In this document: positions 27,055 to 35,501 of the stretch, in pieces
Layout: each line of letters opens with the position of its first letter
Position numbering within the stretch: position 1 is the stretch's first letter
NCBI RefSeq assembly: GCF_000282055.1
Contig: NZ_AKJZ01000022.1
Span: 1 to 64,000, forward strand
Reading direction: 5' to 3'
DNA from: Flavobacterium sp. CF136
GTDB lineage: Bacteria; Bacteroidota; Bacteroidia; Flavobacteriales; Flavobacteriaceae
DNA: 64,000 nt
Notes under the pieces: generated by a model
What the model was told of the DNA's origin: nothing
What the model saw: only the letters and a program-made list of their open reading frames with translations
Database searches by the model: none
Program-made: the position numbers and the translations under genes

Positions 27055-27918
27055 ATGGATACAAAAGAGCTTTTAAAAAAAGTACGGAAAATAGAAATCA
27101 AAACCAAAAGACTGAGTAATCATATCTTTTCAGGAGAATACCATTCTTCATTTAAAGGGCGTGGAATGACTTTTAGCGAAGTACGTCAGTACCAATATGG
27201 CGATGATATTCGTAACATTGACTGGAACGTTACCGCACGCTATAATGAAGCCCATGTAAAAGTTTTTGAAGAAGAACGCGAACTGACCATGATGTTAATG
27301 GTTGATATTTCCGGTTCTGAAGGTTTTGGTTCAAAAAGCCAGTTTAAAAAAGATATCGTAACCGAAATTGCGGCAACGATGGCTTTTTCGGCTACACAGA
27401 ATAACGACAAGATTGGATTAATCTTATTCTCTGATAATGTTGAATTGTACATTCCGCCTAAAAAGGGCCGTTCACATGTTTTGAGAGTCATTCGTGAATT
27501 AATCGAATTTGAGCCGAAAAGTCAAAAAACAGATATCGCCCAAGCCCTGAAGTTTCTTTCAGGAACTCAAAAAAAGAAAGCTATTGTGTTTGTGATTTCT
27601 GATTTCATGTCTGAGAATTACGAACAGACTTTAAAGATTGCTTCTAAAAAACACGACATTACAGGTGTTCGTGTATACGATATCCGTGAAGAAAAAATCC
27701 CAAATTTAGGAATGGTAACAATGCTTGATGCCGAAACCGGAAAAATTCAATTGGTAAATACAGGTTCCAAATCGGTACGCATGAATTACGAGAAACATTA
27801 TCAGGAGAGAGTCAATTATTTCAAGGAAATTTTCAGTAAATCCGGCGCCGGGGTTGTAAATACAAGAGTTGACGAGAATTACGTAACCAAATTATTAGGC
27901 TATTTCAAATCGAGATAA
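27055..27918 (+). CDS. DUF58 protein (vWA-like) of the bat operon
   Basis: A 287-residue protein with the DUF58 signature GRGMTFSEVRQYQYGDDIRN and IDWNVTARYNE near residues 35-65, followed by a vWA-like domain: VDISGSEGF with a MIDAS-type DxSxS at 84-88, and VFVISDFMS near 180. No transmembrane segment is visible, so it is likely cytoplasmic or membrane-peripheral. In bacteria DUF58 genes are almost always next to a moxR gene, as here; the pair is proposed to act on BatA/B-type proteins. It is cotranscribed with moxR across a 79-bp spacer that carries a 17-bp inverted repeat. Confidence 0.9.
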   Translation: MDTKELLKKVRKIEIKTKRLSNHIFSGEYHSSFKGRGMTFSEVRQYQYGDDIRNIDWNVTARYNEAHVKVFEEERELTMMLMVDISGSEGFGSKSQFKKDIVTEIAATMAFSATQNNDKIGLILFSDNVELYIPPKKGRSHVLRVIRELIEFEPKSQKTDIAQALKFLSGTQKKKAIVFVISDFMSENYEQTLKIASKKHDITGVRVYDIREEKIPNLGMVTMLDAETGKIQLVNTGSKSVRMNYEKHYQERVNYFKEIFSKSGAGVVNTRVDENYVTKLLGYFKSR

Positions 27919-28085
27919 AATTAATTTTAGATTGCAGATTTTAGATTTTAGATTTTAGATTTTTTTAAAATTGATAAATATAACTTCTGTCGAGTAATCC
28001 AAATAAAAAATCCGCTTAAATCTGTGTCATCCGTGTTCCTTTTTTAAGCATTCATTTTAGACTAAAATCTGAAATCAAAAATCAA

Positions 28086-29720
28086 ATGAAATTAAAATTA
28101 TACATATTTTTATTTTTACTTTCTACAGCTGTTTTTGCACAACAAAAACAAGTGGAGACAAGCATTGATACCACAAAAAATAAAATTGGGGCTGAGTTTA
28201 AGCTAACGCTTAAAACTGTGGTGAGTTCAAAATCGAAAGTTGTATTTCCTAAACTGAAAAACATTGGCCCTTTAGAAGTAATCGAATCCTATCCAATTGA
28301 TACGGTTAAGAAAAATGACACTTACGAACTGATCAAAAAATATGGCTTAACCCAATTTGATTCCGGAAAATATACCATTCCATGTATTAAAATTTTAATT
28401 GACAAAAAACCTTTTTTATCAGACTCTTTACGTGTAGAGATTACAAATATTAAAGTAGATACGTTACAACAAAAAATGTATGATATCAAAGACATTTCTT
28501 CTGTTGACAGTGGAATTGGCAACTGGTGGATTTATCTTTTAATTTTTATCATTATTATCGGAATCGGTGTTTTTGTTTATTGGTATATCAAAAAACGCCA
28601 GCAGAAAAAAATCGAAGAGGAAGTTTATAAAACGCCCATCGAAAAAGCTACAAGTTTATTGAATAATCTGGAAAAAAAAGAACTTTGGCAAAAAGGGGAA
28701 ATAAAAGAATATTATAGTGAATTAACAGATATTGCACGTAATTACATCGAAGAAGCCATTCAGATTCCGGCTATGGAAAGCACTACATCTGAATTGATTC
28801 AGGGAATAAAATCAGCTTCCGCAAAAAAGAAAATGAGTTTAACTCCTGAAACTGTTGAAAATCTGGAACGTGTTTTAAGACAGGCGGATTTGGTAAAATT
28901 CGCAAAATCCAAGCCATTAGAATTTGAAATTACCGAAGACAGAAATAAAATCCAGAAAGCAATCTTAACACTTGATAACGCAATTCCAACAGAAGTTCCT
29001 GCTGAAGAGGAAGATCAATTATTGAATGAAGCGCAAAAACAAAAACAGATTAAGCTTCAATTAAAGAAAAAAAGGAACAAGCGCATTGCAATTGCTGTTG
29101 GTACAGTAGTGTTTTTACTTACTGCAACTACTACATTTTTTGTAGTTACTAAAGGTTTCAATTATGTAAAAGACAATGTTTTTGGACATCCAACAAAAGA
29201 ATTACTGGAAGGAGAATGGGTAAAAAGCGAGTATGGGAATCCCGGTGTTTTAATTGAAACCCCTAAAGTTTTAAAACGATTAGACACCCAAAAAGTTTTA
29301 CCAAAAGAAGCAATGGCCCTTATAAAAGAAATGCAGCTTTTTGGATACGGAAGCTTATTTGATAATTTTTACGTAACTGTTTCGACTTCAAAATTTAAAA
29401 ATCCAACTGAAATTGACTTATCAAAAGCATTGGAAGGCAATTTGAAAATAATCGAAGCTCAGGGTGCAAAAAACATGATTGTAAAACAAGAAGATTTCGA
29501 GACTAAAGAAGGAATTACAGGCATAAAAGGCTACGGAACTTTTACCTATATTAATGAAAACCTAAAATCCAGTACTAAACTTTATTATGAAGTTCTGATG
29601 TTTAAACAAGATGGTGGTTTGCAGCAAATTGCTATATTTCACGAAGAAGGCGACACATATGCTAATGATATTTCGGATAGAATTTTAAATTCTGTTGAAC
29701 TTAAAAAAGCAAGTAACTAA
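28086..29720 (+). CDS. BatD-like membrane protein with two transmembrane segments
   Basis: A 544-residue envelope protein. The signal peptide (MKLKLYIFLFLLSTAVFAQ) is followed by a beta-rich periplasmic domain (about 20-140) recalling BatD N-terminal modules, a transmembrane segment at about 147-168, a charged cytoplasmic region with helices (to about 335, partly DUF4381-like: EIKEYYSELTDIARNYIEE), a second transmembrane segment near 337-360, and a C-terminal domain of about 180 residues I do not recognise. The stop overlaps the start of batA by one base (TAATG), so translational coupling is likely. Its presence between DUF58 and BatA is usual in Flavobacterium. It probably belongs to the Bat complex; its exact role is unknown. 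Confidence 0.75.
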   Translation: MKLKLYIFLFLLSTAVFAQQKQVETSIDTTKNKIGAEFKLTLKTVVSSKSKVVFPKLKNIGPLEVIESYPIDTVKKNDTYELIKKYGLTQFDSGKYTIPCIKILIDKKPFLSDSLRVEITNIKVDTLQQKMYDIKDISSVDSGIGNWWIYLLIFIIIIGIGVFVYWYIKKRQQKKIEEEVYKTPIEKATSLLNNLEKKELWQKGEIKEYYSELTDIARNYIEEAIQIPAMESTTSELIQGIKSASAKKKMSLTPETVENLERVLRQADLVKFAKSKPLEFEITEDRNKIQKAILTLDNAIPTEVPAEEEDQLLNEAQKQKQIKLQLKKKRNKRIAIAVGTVVFLLTATTTFFVVTKGFNYVKDNVFGHPTKELLEGEWVKSEYGNPGVLIETPKVLKRLDTQKVLPKEAMALIKEMQLFGYGSLFDNFYVTVSTSKFKNPTEIDLSKALEGNLKIIEAQGAKNMIVKQEDFETKEGITGIKGYGTFTYINENLKSSTKLYYEVLMFKQDGGLQQIAIFHEEGDTYANDISDRILNSVELKKASN

Positions 29721-30721
29721 TGGAGAAGATAACTTTTTTGAATCCGGAATTTTTTTGGCTGTTTTTATTAATTCCAATTGCAATCGTTTGGTTTTTATGG
29801 AAACGCAACCAACAATCAGCTACTTTAAAAATAAGTTCAATACAAGGTTTTAAAAATTCAGAATCACTTCTAACAAGGTTAAAACCTTGTTTGTATGTTT
29901 TCAGAATCATTGCATTATGTTCTCTAATTATTGCATTAGCACGACCAAGAACTGTTGATATCAGCAATCAGACTAAAACTACCAAAGGAATTGATATTGT
30001 AATGGCAATTGACGTTTCCGGAAGTATGCTGGCAAAAGACTTAAAGCCAAACCGTATGGAGGCTTTAAAAAGAGTTGCTGCAGATTTTGTCACTGAGCGC
30101 CCGAATGACAGAATCGGATTAGTTGTGTATGCCTCAGAAGCGTATACTAAAACACCGGTAACAAGTGACAAGGCAATTATTCTTGAAGCAATAAAGGGCA
30201 TAAAATATGACAATGTTTTACAAGACGGAACCGGAATCGGAATGGGTTTGGCAACGGCAGTAAATCGATTGAAAGACAGTAAAGCAAAAAGCAGGGTAAT
30301 TATTTTACTGACGGATGGTGTAAATAATGCCGGTTTTATTGAACCTGAAACGGCCTCGGATATTGCAAAACAATATGGAATAAAAGTATATACCATTGGA
30401 ATCGGGACAAACGGAATGGCTGAATTTCCTTATGCGTACGCTCCAAATGGCGGATTTTTATTTAAAATGCAAAAAGTAGAAATTGACGAACAATTACTAA
30501 AAAGTATTGCCAGAAAAACTGACGGGACTTATTTCAGAGCTACCAGTAATGATAAATTAGCCCAAATATATAATTCGATCAACAAATTAGAAACTACAGA
30601 AATACAAGAACTAAAATTTTATGATTACGATGAAAAATATAGAATGTTTGTATTACTCGCCGGATTTCTGCTGTTGTTAGAAATAGGATTACGAAACACG
30701 GTTTACAGAAGCTTTATATAA
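29720..30721 (+). CDS. batA: BatA, vWA-domain inner membrane protein
   Basis: A 333-residue aerotolerance-operon protein. Two N-terminal hydrophobic segments (about 8-27 and 58-76), then a vWA domain facing the periplasm with MIDAS residues DVSGS (98-102), TDG near 200 (LLTDGVNNAG), and a C-terminal transmembrane segment near 308-325 (MFVLLAGFLLLLEIGL). BatA and BatB are thought to form heteromeric complexes powered by the MoxR ATPase. The start overlaps the preceding stop by one base. The MIDAS is intact. The product is named by similarity and by operon context; its effect on oxygen tolerance in Bacteroides is disputed. Confidence 0.9.
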   Translation: MEKITFLNPEFFWLFLLIPIAIVWFLWKRNQQSATLKISSIQGFKNSESLLTRLKPCLYVFRIIALCSLIIALARPRTVDISNQTKTTKGIDIVMAIDVSGSMLAKDLKPNRMEALKRVAADFVTERPNDRIGLVVYASEAYTKTPVTSDKAIILEAIKGIKYDNVLQDGTGIGMGLATAVNRLKDSKAKSRVIILLTDGVNNAGFIEPETASDIAKQYGIKVYTIGIGTNGMAEFPYAYAPNGGFLFKMQKVEIDEQLLKSIARKTDGTYFRATSNDKLAQIYNSINKLETTEIQELKFYDYDEKYRMFVLLAGFLLLLEIGLRNTVYRSFI

Positions 30722-30732
30722 GTTTTAGGTCT

Positions 30733-30771
30733 CAGTCTCCGTTTTCAATTGGTTACTGAAAACGGAGACTG
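30733..30771. repeat. Perfect 15-bp inverted repeat between batA and batB
   Basis: CAGTCTCCGTTTTCA (30733-30747) is exactly complementary to 30757-30771, with looser pairing continuing outward through the 80-bp spacer. The sequence differs from the hairpins in the other bat spacers. Confidence 0.7.
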
Positions 30772-30801
30772 AAAGCTGAGACTGAAAACGATATTTAAAA
30801 A

Positions 30802-31836
30802 ATGGAATTAGACGAAAAAAAATATTTATATCTATTATTTATCATCCCGATTATGGTGTGTGTCTTTCTTTTCAATATGTATTGGAAAAGAAAAAAACAA
30901 CGCGAATTTGGTGATTTGGAAATGGTAAAAAAACTAAGCCCTGAGCGTTCTGTTTTTAAACCGGTTTTAAAACTAATAGTGTTTCTTTTAGCATTGGCTT
31001 GTTTGATTATAGGATTAGTTAATCCAAAAATCGGAACCAAAATGGAAACCGTTAAACGCGAAGGAATTGATATTGTTTTTGCTGTTGACGTTTCAAAAAG
31101 TATGCTTGCTGAAGATGTAGCACCAAGCCGTTTAGAGAAAAGTAAGCAATTGGTTTCGCAAATCATCAATAATTTAGGAAGTGACAGAATAGGAATTGTA
31201 GCATATGCAGGAAGTGCTTTTCCGGTTTTACCAATTACAACAGATTATAGTGTAGCAAAAATGTTCCTGCAGAGTATGAGTCCTGATATGGTTTCATCTC
31301 AGGGAACTTCACTGGATGAAGCTATTTATTTATCTTCAAAATATTTTGATGAAAAAAGCAAGACAAGCAAATTATTAATTCTGATTTCTGATGGTGAAGA
31401 CCATTCTGAAGGTGCTGAATCTGCAGCTGAAGAAGCCAATAAATTTGGAATAAAAATCATTACAATTGGTATCGGAACAGAAAAAGGAAGCACTATCCCA
31501 TTAAAAAGAAATGGCGTTGTCGAGAGTTACCAAAAAGATAATAATGGTCAAACTGTAATTACAAAACTAAATCAGGAAGGATTAAAAGCTATTGCAAAAG
31601 CTACCAAAGGCGGTTATGTTTATGGCGGAAGTACTAAAGAAGTTTTAGAATATATAAAAAATGCATTAAACAATATTCAGAAAACAGAGTTTGAAGCAAC
31701 GCAAATGGCCGATTTTCAATCACAATTTCAATGGTTTTTGGGTTTTGCCTTTTTATTATTGTTTTTGGATATTTTTCTGTTAGAGAAAAAAACAAACTGG
31801 ATAAACGAGTTGAATTTATTTAACGAAAAAAAATAA
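30802..31836 (+). CDS. batB: BatB, vWA-domain inner membrane protein
   Basis: A 344-residue paralog of BatA. It has transmembrane segments at about 9-26 and 54-72, a vWA domain with an intact MIDAS (DVSKS, 96-100) and SDGEDHSEGAES near 195, and a C-terminal membrane anchor (FLGFAFLLLFLDIFLL) near 312-327. In the Bat system BatA and BatB cooperate with the TPR proteins BatC and BatE. The gene follows batA across an 80-bp spacer holding an inverted repeat, and precedes batC by 40 bp. Periplasmic facing of the vWA domain is inferred from membrane topology. Confidence 0.9.
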   Translation: MELDEKKYLYLLFIIPIMVCVFLFNMYWKRKKQREFGDLEMVKKLSPERSVFKPVLKLIVFLLALACLIIGLVNPKIGTKMETVKREGIDIVFAVDVSKSMLAEDVAPSRLEKSKQLVSQIINNLGSDRIGIVAYAGSAFPVLPITTDYSVAKMFLQSMSPDMVSSQGTSLDEAIYLSSKYFDEKSKTSKLLILISDGEDHSEGAESAAEEANKFGIKIITIGIGTEKGSTIPLKRNGVVESYQKDNNGQTVITKLNQEGLKAIAKATKGGYVYGGSTKEVLEYIKNALNNIQKTEFEATQMADFQSQFQWFLGFAFLLLFLDIFLLEKKTNWINELNLFNEKK

Positions 31837-31876
31837 TTGTTCTTTAAATTCGGAACAAAAAAATAAACAAATCAGA

Positions 31877-32650
31877 ATGAAAAATTTACTTCTATATATT
31901 TTACTAACCTTTTCTTTGGCAGTTTCTGCTCAGGAGAAAGACAAAACATTGCCTGATGCCAATGAGGAATATAAACAGAATAAATTTGTTGATGCTGAAG
32001 CAAATTACAGAATTTCGCAATCAAAATTCCCAAAAAAAGCTACAGCTTCTTATAATTTAGGGAATACCATTTACAGACAAAATCAGGTTTCTGAAGCTAA
32101 ATTTGCTTATGGTAAAGCTATTAAAGATGCAAAAACCAGACCTGAAAAACACAAAGCTTATCATAATTTAGGAAACGTTTTTATGAAAGAGAAAGATTAT
32201 TCTCAAGCTGTTGAAGCATATAAACAAGCTTTGCGTAATGACCCAACAGATGACGAAACACGTTATAATTATGCTTACGCCAAACAAAAATTAAAAGAAA
32301 ACCCTCCGAAAAACGACAAAAATAAAGACAAAAACAAGGATAAGAAGAACGACAAAAAAGACGATCAGAAAAAAGACGGCGACAATAAGGATAAAAAGGA
32401 CGGAAAAGACGACCAAAAGAAAGACGATAAGGGCGATAAGGACAAGGATAAAAAAGATGGTAAAAACGACCCTAAAAAAGATGACAAATCAGACAATAAG
32501 GGTGAGCCAAAGCCAATGCCGGGAGGAATTTCAAAAGATCGTGTTCAGAATTTATTGGATGCCGTAAACAACGAGGAAAAGAAAATACAGGATAAAGTAA
32601 ACGCACAAAAGGTAAAAGCAAATCCTAAAAAAACAGAAAAAGACTGGTAA
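31877..32650 (+). CDS. batC: BatC, TPR protein with a long Lys/Asp-rich tail
   Basis: A 257-residue exported protein. Signal peptide (MKNLLLYILLTFSLAVSAQ), then about three tetratricopeptide repeats (residues about 25-135; ASYNLGNTIYRQNQ, AYHNLGNVFMKEKD). From about 138 to 215 the sequence is almost only Lys, Asp, Gly and Asn in alternating KD/DK runs, a low-complexity, highly charged, probably disordered stretch. A short conserved end (KDRVQNLLDAVNNEEKKIQDKV) follows. TPR domains of BatC would contact BatA/BatB. The charged stretch is common in BatC homologs but its length varies. Confidence 0.88.
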   Translation: MKNLLLYILLTFSLAVSAQEKDKTLPDANEEYKQNKFVDAEANYRISQSKFPKKATASYNLGNTIYRQNQVSEAKFAYGKAIKDAKTRPEKHKAYHNLGNVFMKEKDYSQAVEAYKQALRNDPTDDETRYNYAYAKQKLKENPPKNDKNKDKNKDKKNDKKDDQKKDGDNKDKKDGKDDQKKDDKGDKDKDKKDGKNDPKKDDKSDNKGEPKPMPGGISKDRVQNLLDAVNNEEKKIQDKVNAQKVKANPKKTEKDW

Positions 32651-32674
32651 GATACTTTTTCTTTAAAACAATAT

Positions 32675-32737
32675 TGTCACCCTGAGCGGGGTCGAAGGCT
32701 TATAACATAAAGGGCTTCGACTCTGCTCAGCCTGACA
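32675..32737. repeat. Imperfect inverted repeat between batC and batD
   Basis: Arms at 32675-32699 and 32713-32737 share the complementary core GTCACCCTGAGCGG..TCGAAGG / CTTCGAC..GCTCAG..TGAC. The core is similar to that at 34561-34623, so these are two members of one family. I recall such TGAGCGGAGTCGAAGG elements in Flavobacterium genomes but cannot check it here. Confidence 0.7.
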
Positions 32738-32793
32738 AAGAAGAAATATAATAATCATTACTAAATTGTTAAAACAAACAATTAAAAAATTAA

Positions 32794-34542
32794 ATGAAAA
32801 AATATTTAATTCTATTACTATTCACTTTTCAGGGGCTTATGGCTCAGGTTCAATTTGAAGCCAGAGTAAGCAAGAATACGCTTGGACTTAACGAAAGACT
32901 TCGTATCGACTTTATTATGAATGTTGACGGGGATAATTTTGAGCAGCCATCCTTTGATGGTTTTAGAATTGTTGCTGGTCCCAGCCAGCAAATAAGTCAG
33001 TCCTGGATAAATGGAAGAAGTTCTTTTCAGAAAATTTATTCTTATTTTTTATTACCAAATCAAAAAGGAACTGTTACCATTAAACAAGCTTCTATTGAAT
33101 ATAACGGGCAGATCTACAAAACAACTCCTATAAAAATAACTGTTACCAATGCCGTAGCTCAGGAAAGAGATCCTAATGCGCAACAACAACAAGGTACAGG
33201 AAATGAAACATTGAATCTGGTAGCGGAGATTTCAAAAACAAATCCATATGTAAACGAGCCTATTACGGCAGTTTACAAATTATATTTCAATAATATTGGT
33301 GTAACCGGTTTTAAGGAATTATCAAAACCAAAATACAATGACTTTTGGAATCAGAACATAGACATCAAACAATTAGTTGTTGAAGAAGGCAGTTATAAAG
33401 GACAAAGATGTTATTTTGTGGTATTAAAAAAGACCATTTTATATCCTCAAAAATCGGGAAGACTTACTATTGAACCGCTTTCTTTAGACATTGGTGTTCA
33501 ACTGCCATCAAATCGCCGCGATATGTTTGGCCAGATGATTATTACAGAAGGAAACAAAGTCGTTTCTGCCGGTGCGAAAACAATTAACGTAAGAGCACTT
33601 CCGGAAACAAGCAAGCCTCCCGGGTTTACAGGTGCTGTGGGTAAATTTGATTTCAGGGTAACTCCTTCAAAAACATCTTTAAAAAATGGAGAAAGTCTTG
33701 ATTTGATTGTTAGTGCAACTGGTACAGGAAATATGAAATTATTTACTTTACCTAAACCTGTTGTTCCAAATGCATTAGAAATGTATGATCCTGTTCATGA
33801 TGAAAAAGTGACTACATCGCTTGCAGGAATGTCTGGAAAAATTTCGGATAAGTATACTATTATTCCTCAATACAAAGGAAAGTATGCTATAAAGCCTATG
33901 GTGTTCTCCTATTTCGATTTAAATTCGGGCAGTTATAAAACCATAACCTCACCGGAAATTATGATTGATGTCTTAGACGGGCCAATGCAGGCTGAGTCTG
34001 TTGCATCAAATACATCGAAAAATGTGATTTCGAAATCGGAACAATTTAAATATATCAAATCAAAAACAATTTTAATCCCTATCGCCAAAGATGATTTTTA
34101 TGGTTCTGATTTATATTACGGCTTATTGTTATTGCCTTTCGTGATTTTACCAATTATTGTACTTGCCAAAAAGAAAAAAGAAGCAATTGACAGTGATGTA
34201 ACCGGTAACCGAATCAAAATGAATAATAAACTGGCAAAGAAATATTTATCTGAAGCCAAAAAACAGCTTAATCATAAAGAACCATTTTATATTGCCCTGG
34301 AAAAAGCAATGCACAATTTCCTGAAAGCCAAATTGCATATTGAAACTTCGGAAATGAGCAAAGACAATATCCGTGAGTTATTATTATCGAGAAACTCAAA
34401 TCCGGAAACAGTTCAAAGTTTTATCAACTTAACCGAAAATTGTGAGTTTGCACGTTATGCTCCGGCATCAAGCGCATCTATTCAGCAGGATTATGACAAA
34501 GCCGTTTTGATTATTTCTGAACTGGAAAAGCAGATTGTCTAA
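32794..34542 (+). CDS. batD: BatD, envelope protein of the aerotolerance operon
   Basis: A 582-residue protein with signal peptide (MKKYLILLLFTFQGLMAQ), a long periplasmic region of repeated Ig-like beta domains (about 20-430; FEARVSKNTLGLNERLRI, LVAEISKTNPYVNEPITAVY, FDFRVTPSKTSLKNGESLDL), a transmembrane segment at about 447-463 (GLLLLPFVILPIIVLAKKK), and a helical cytoplasmic tail of about 115 residues. This is the standard BatD (DUF5018-independent, oxygen tolerance) layout. It follows batC over a 143-bp spacer with a palindrome and precedes batE by 97 bp with a related palindrome. Length and topology are typical. Confidence 0.9.
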   Translation: MKKYLILLLFTFQGLMAQVQFEARVSKNTLGLNERLRIDFIMNVDGDNFEQPSFDGFRIVAGPSQQISQSWINGRSSFQKIYSYFLLPNQKGTVTIKQASIEYNGQIYKTTPIKITVTNAVAQERDPNAQQQQGTGNETLNLVAEISKTNPYVNEPITAVYKLYFNNIGVTGFKELSKPKYNDFWNQNIDIKQLVVEEGSYKGQRCYFVVLKKTILYPQKSGRLTIEPLSLDIGVQLPSNRRDMFGQMIITEGNKVVSAGAKTINVRALPETSKPPGFTGAVGKFDFRVTPSKTSLKNGESLDLIVSATGTGNMKLFTLPKPVVPNALEMYDPVHDEKVTTSLAGMSGKISDKYTIIPQYKGKYAIKPMVFSYFDLNSGSYKTITSPEIMIDVLDGPMQAESVASNTSKNVISKSEQFKYIKSKTILIPIAKDDFYGSDLYYGLLLLPFVILPIIVLAKKKKEAIDSDVTGNRIKMNNKLAKKYLSEAKKQLNHKEPFYIALEKAMHNFLKAKLHIETSEMSKDNIRELLLSRNSNPETVQSFINLTENCEFARYAPASSASIQQDYDKAVLIISELEKQIV

Positions 34543-34560
34543 TTGAATAAATTATAATCA

Positions 34561-34623
34561 TTTGTCAAATCGAGCGGAGTCGGGATTAACAGTTGAGTTT
34601 CGACTCCGCCCAACTTGACAAAA
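34561..34623. repeat. Imperfect inverted repeat between batD and batE
   Basis: TTTGTCAAATCGAGCGGAGTCGG (34561-34583) pairs with TTTCGACTCCGCCCAACTTGACAAA (34598-34622) imperfectly. The CGGAGTCG/CGACTCCG core is shared with the batC-batD element. Confidence 0.7.
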
Positions 34624-34639
34624 TGAAAAACATAAACAA

Positions 34640-35386
34640 ATGAAAAACATATTATACCTCTTTCTATTCATCTCTCAGGTATTCTTTGCTCAAAGCGGCT
34701 TTGAAAAGGGAAATGCATTATATCAAAAAGGAGAATACAAACAAGCTGCTCAAGAATATGAAAACATACTTAAAGAGGAGAAACAACATTCGGCTGAATT
34801 GTATTTTAACTTAGGAAATTGTTATTACAAACTTAATAAAGTAGCTCCTTCGATTTATAATTATGAGAAAGCTCTGGTCTTAAAACCAAATGATGCAGAA
34901 ACTCTAAACAATTTAAAGTTTGCCAGAAAACTCACCATTGACGAAATTAAAGATGTCCCAAAAGTAGGTTTTGCAAAACTAATCCAGAACTTTACCGGTA
35001 TTTTTAATTATAATACATGGGCGTGGATTTCAATCGGTATAGCGTTTATATTTCTACTAAGTTTTATTGGCTATTATTTTTCACAGCTTACGCTTTCAAA
35101 AAGAATTTATTTCATCGGAATGTTTATTCTTTTGTTCGCATTACTATTAAGTGTCTCAGCCGGAATAACTGAAAAAAGCCATTATGACAACGATCTTCCC
35201 GCAATTGTATTTGCTGAAATGACCGAAGTGCGCAGTGAACCGCAAAAAGCGGGGTCAAGTATTTTCTTATTGCACGAAGGTGCGAAAGTATATGTGAAAG
35301 AAACTTTAGAAAATTGGAAAAAAATCGAATTAACTGACGGAACTGAAGGATGGATTGATGCTTCGGCAATTAGAGAGGTTAAATAA
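34640..35386 (+). CDS. batE: BatE, TPR and SH3-domain membrane protein
   Basis: A 248-residue last gene of the operon. Signal peptide (MKNILYLFLFISQVFFAQ), two to three TPRs (about 20-90; LYFNLGNCYYKLNKVAPSIYNYEKAL), two membrane segments (about 130-148 and 156-175), and a C-terminal bacterial SH3-like domain (about 188-245; VRSEPQKAGSSIFLLHEGAKVYV and WIDASAIREV). This TPR-TM-SH3 order is diagnostic for BatE. It ends 25 bp before a strong terminator, closing the operon that began with moxR. Confidence 0.9.
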   Translation: MKNILYLFLFISQVFFAQSGFEKGNALYQKGEYKQAAQEYENILKEEKQHSAELYFNLGNCYYKLNKVAPSIYNYEKALVLKPNDAETLNNLKFARKLTIDEIKDVPKVGFAKLIQNFTGIFNYNTWAWISIGIAFIFLLSFIGYYFSQLTLSKRIYFIGMFILLFALLLSVSAGITEKSHYDNDLPAIVFAEMTEVRSEPQKAGSSIFLLHEGAKVYVKETLENWKKIELTDGTEGWIDASAIREVK

Positions 35387-35408
35387 TTACTTCATCCGGT
35401 TTTACAAA

Positions 35409-35448
35409 ATAAAAGGGCCGCTTCTTAAATTAGGAAGCGGCTCTTTTT
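35409..35448 (+). terminator. Rho-independent terminator of the bat operon
   Basis: AAAAGGGCCGCTTC (35411-35424) pairs with GAAGCGGCTCTTTTT (35434-35448), ending in a T run. It is 23 bp after the batE stop. Confidence 0.9.
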
Positions 35449-35501
35449 ATGAGATTAGATGTAACCCGTTGGATGTAATTTTAAAAACGCTAGATTTAAT
35501 A

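Noticed and set aside
26989..34623. CRISPR array
   Set aside because: The repeats are inverted, few and of different sequence; no regular direct repeats with spacers occur.
25971..35386. MoxR-vWA operon as a defence or contractile system
   Set aside because: Gene order and domains match the known bat operon exactly; no sheath, baseplate or effector gene is present.
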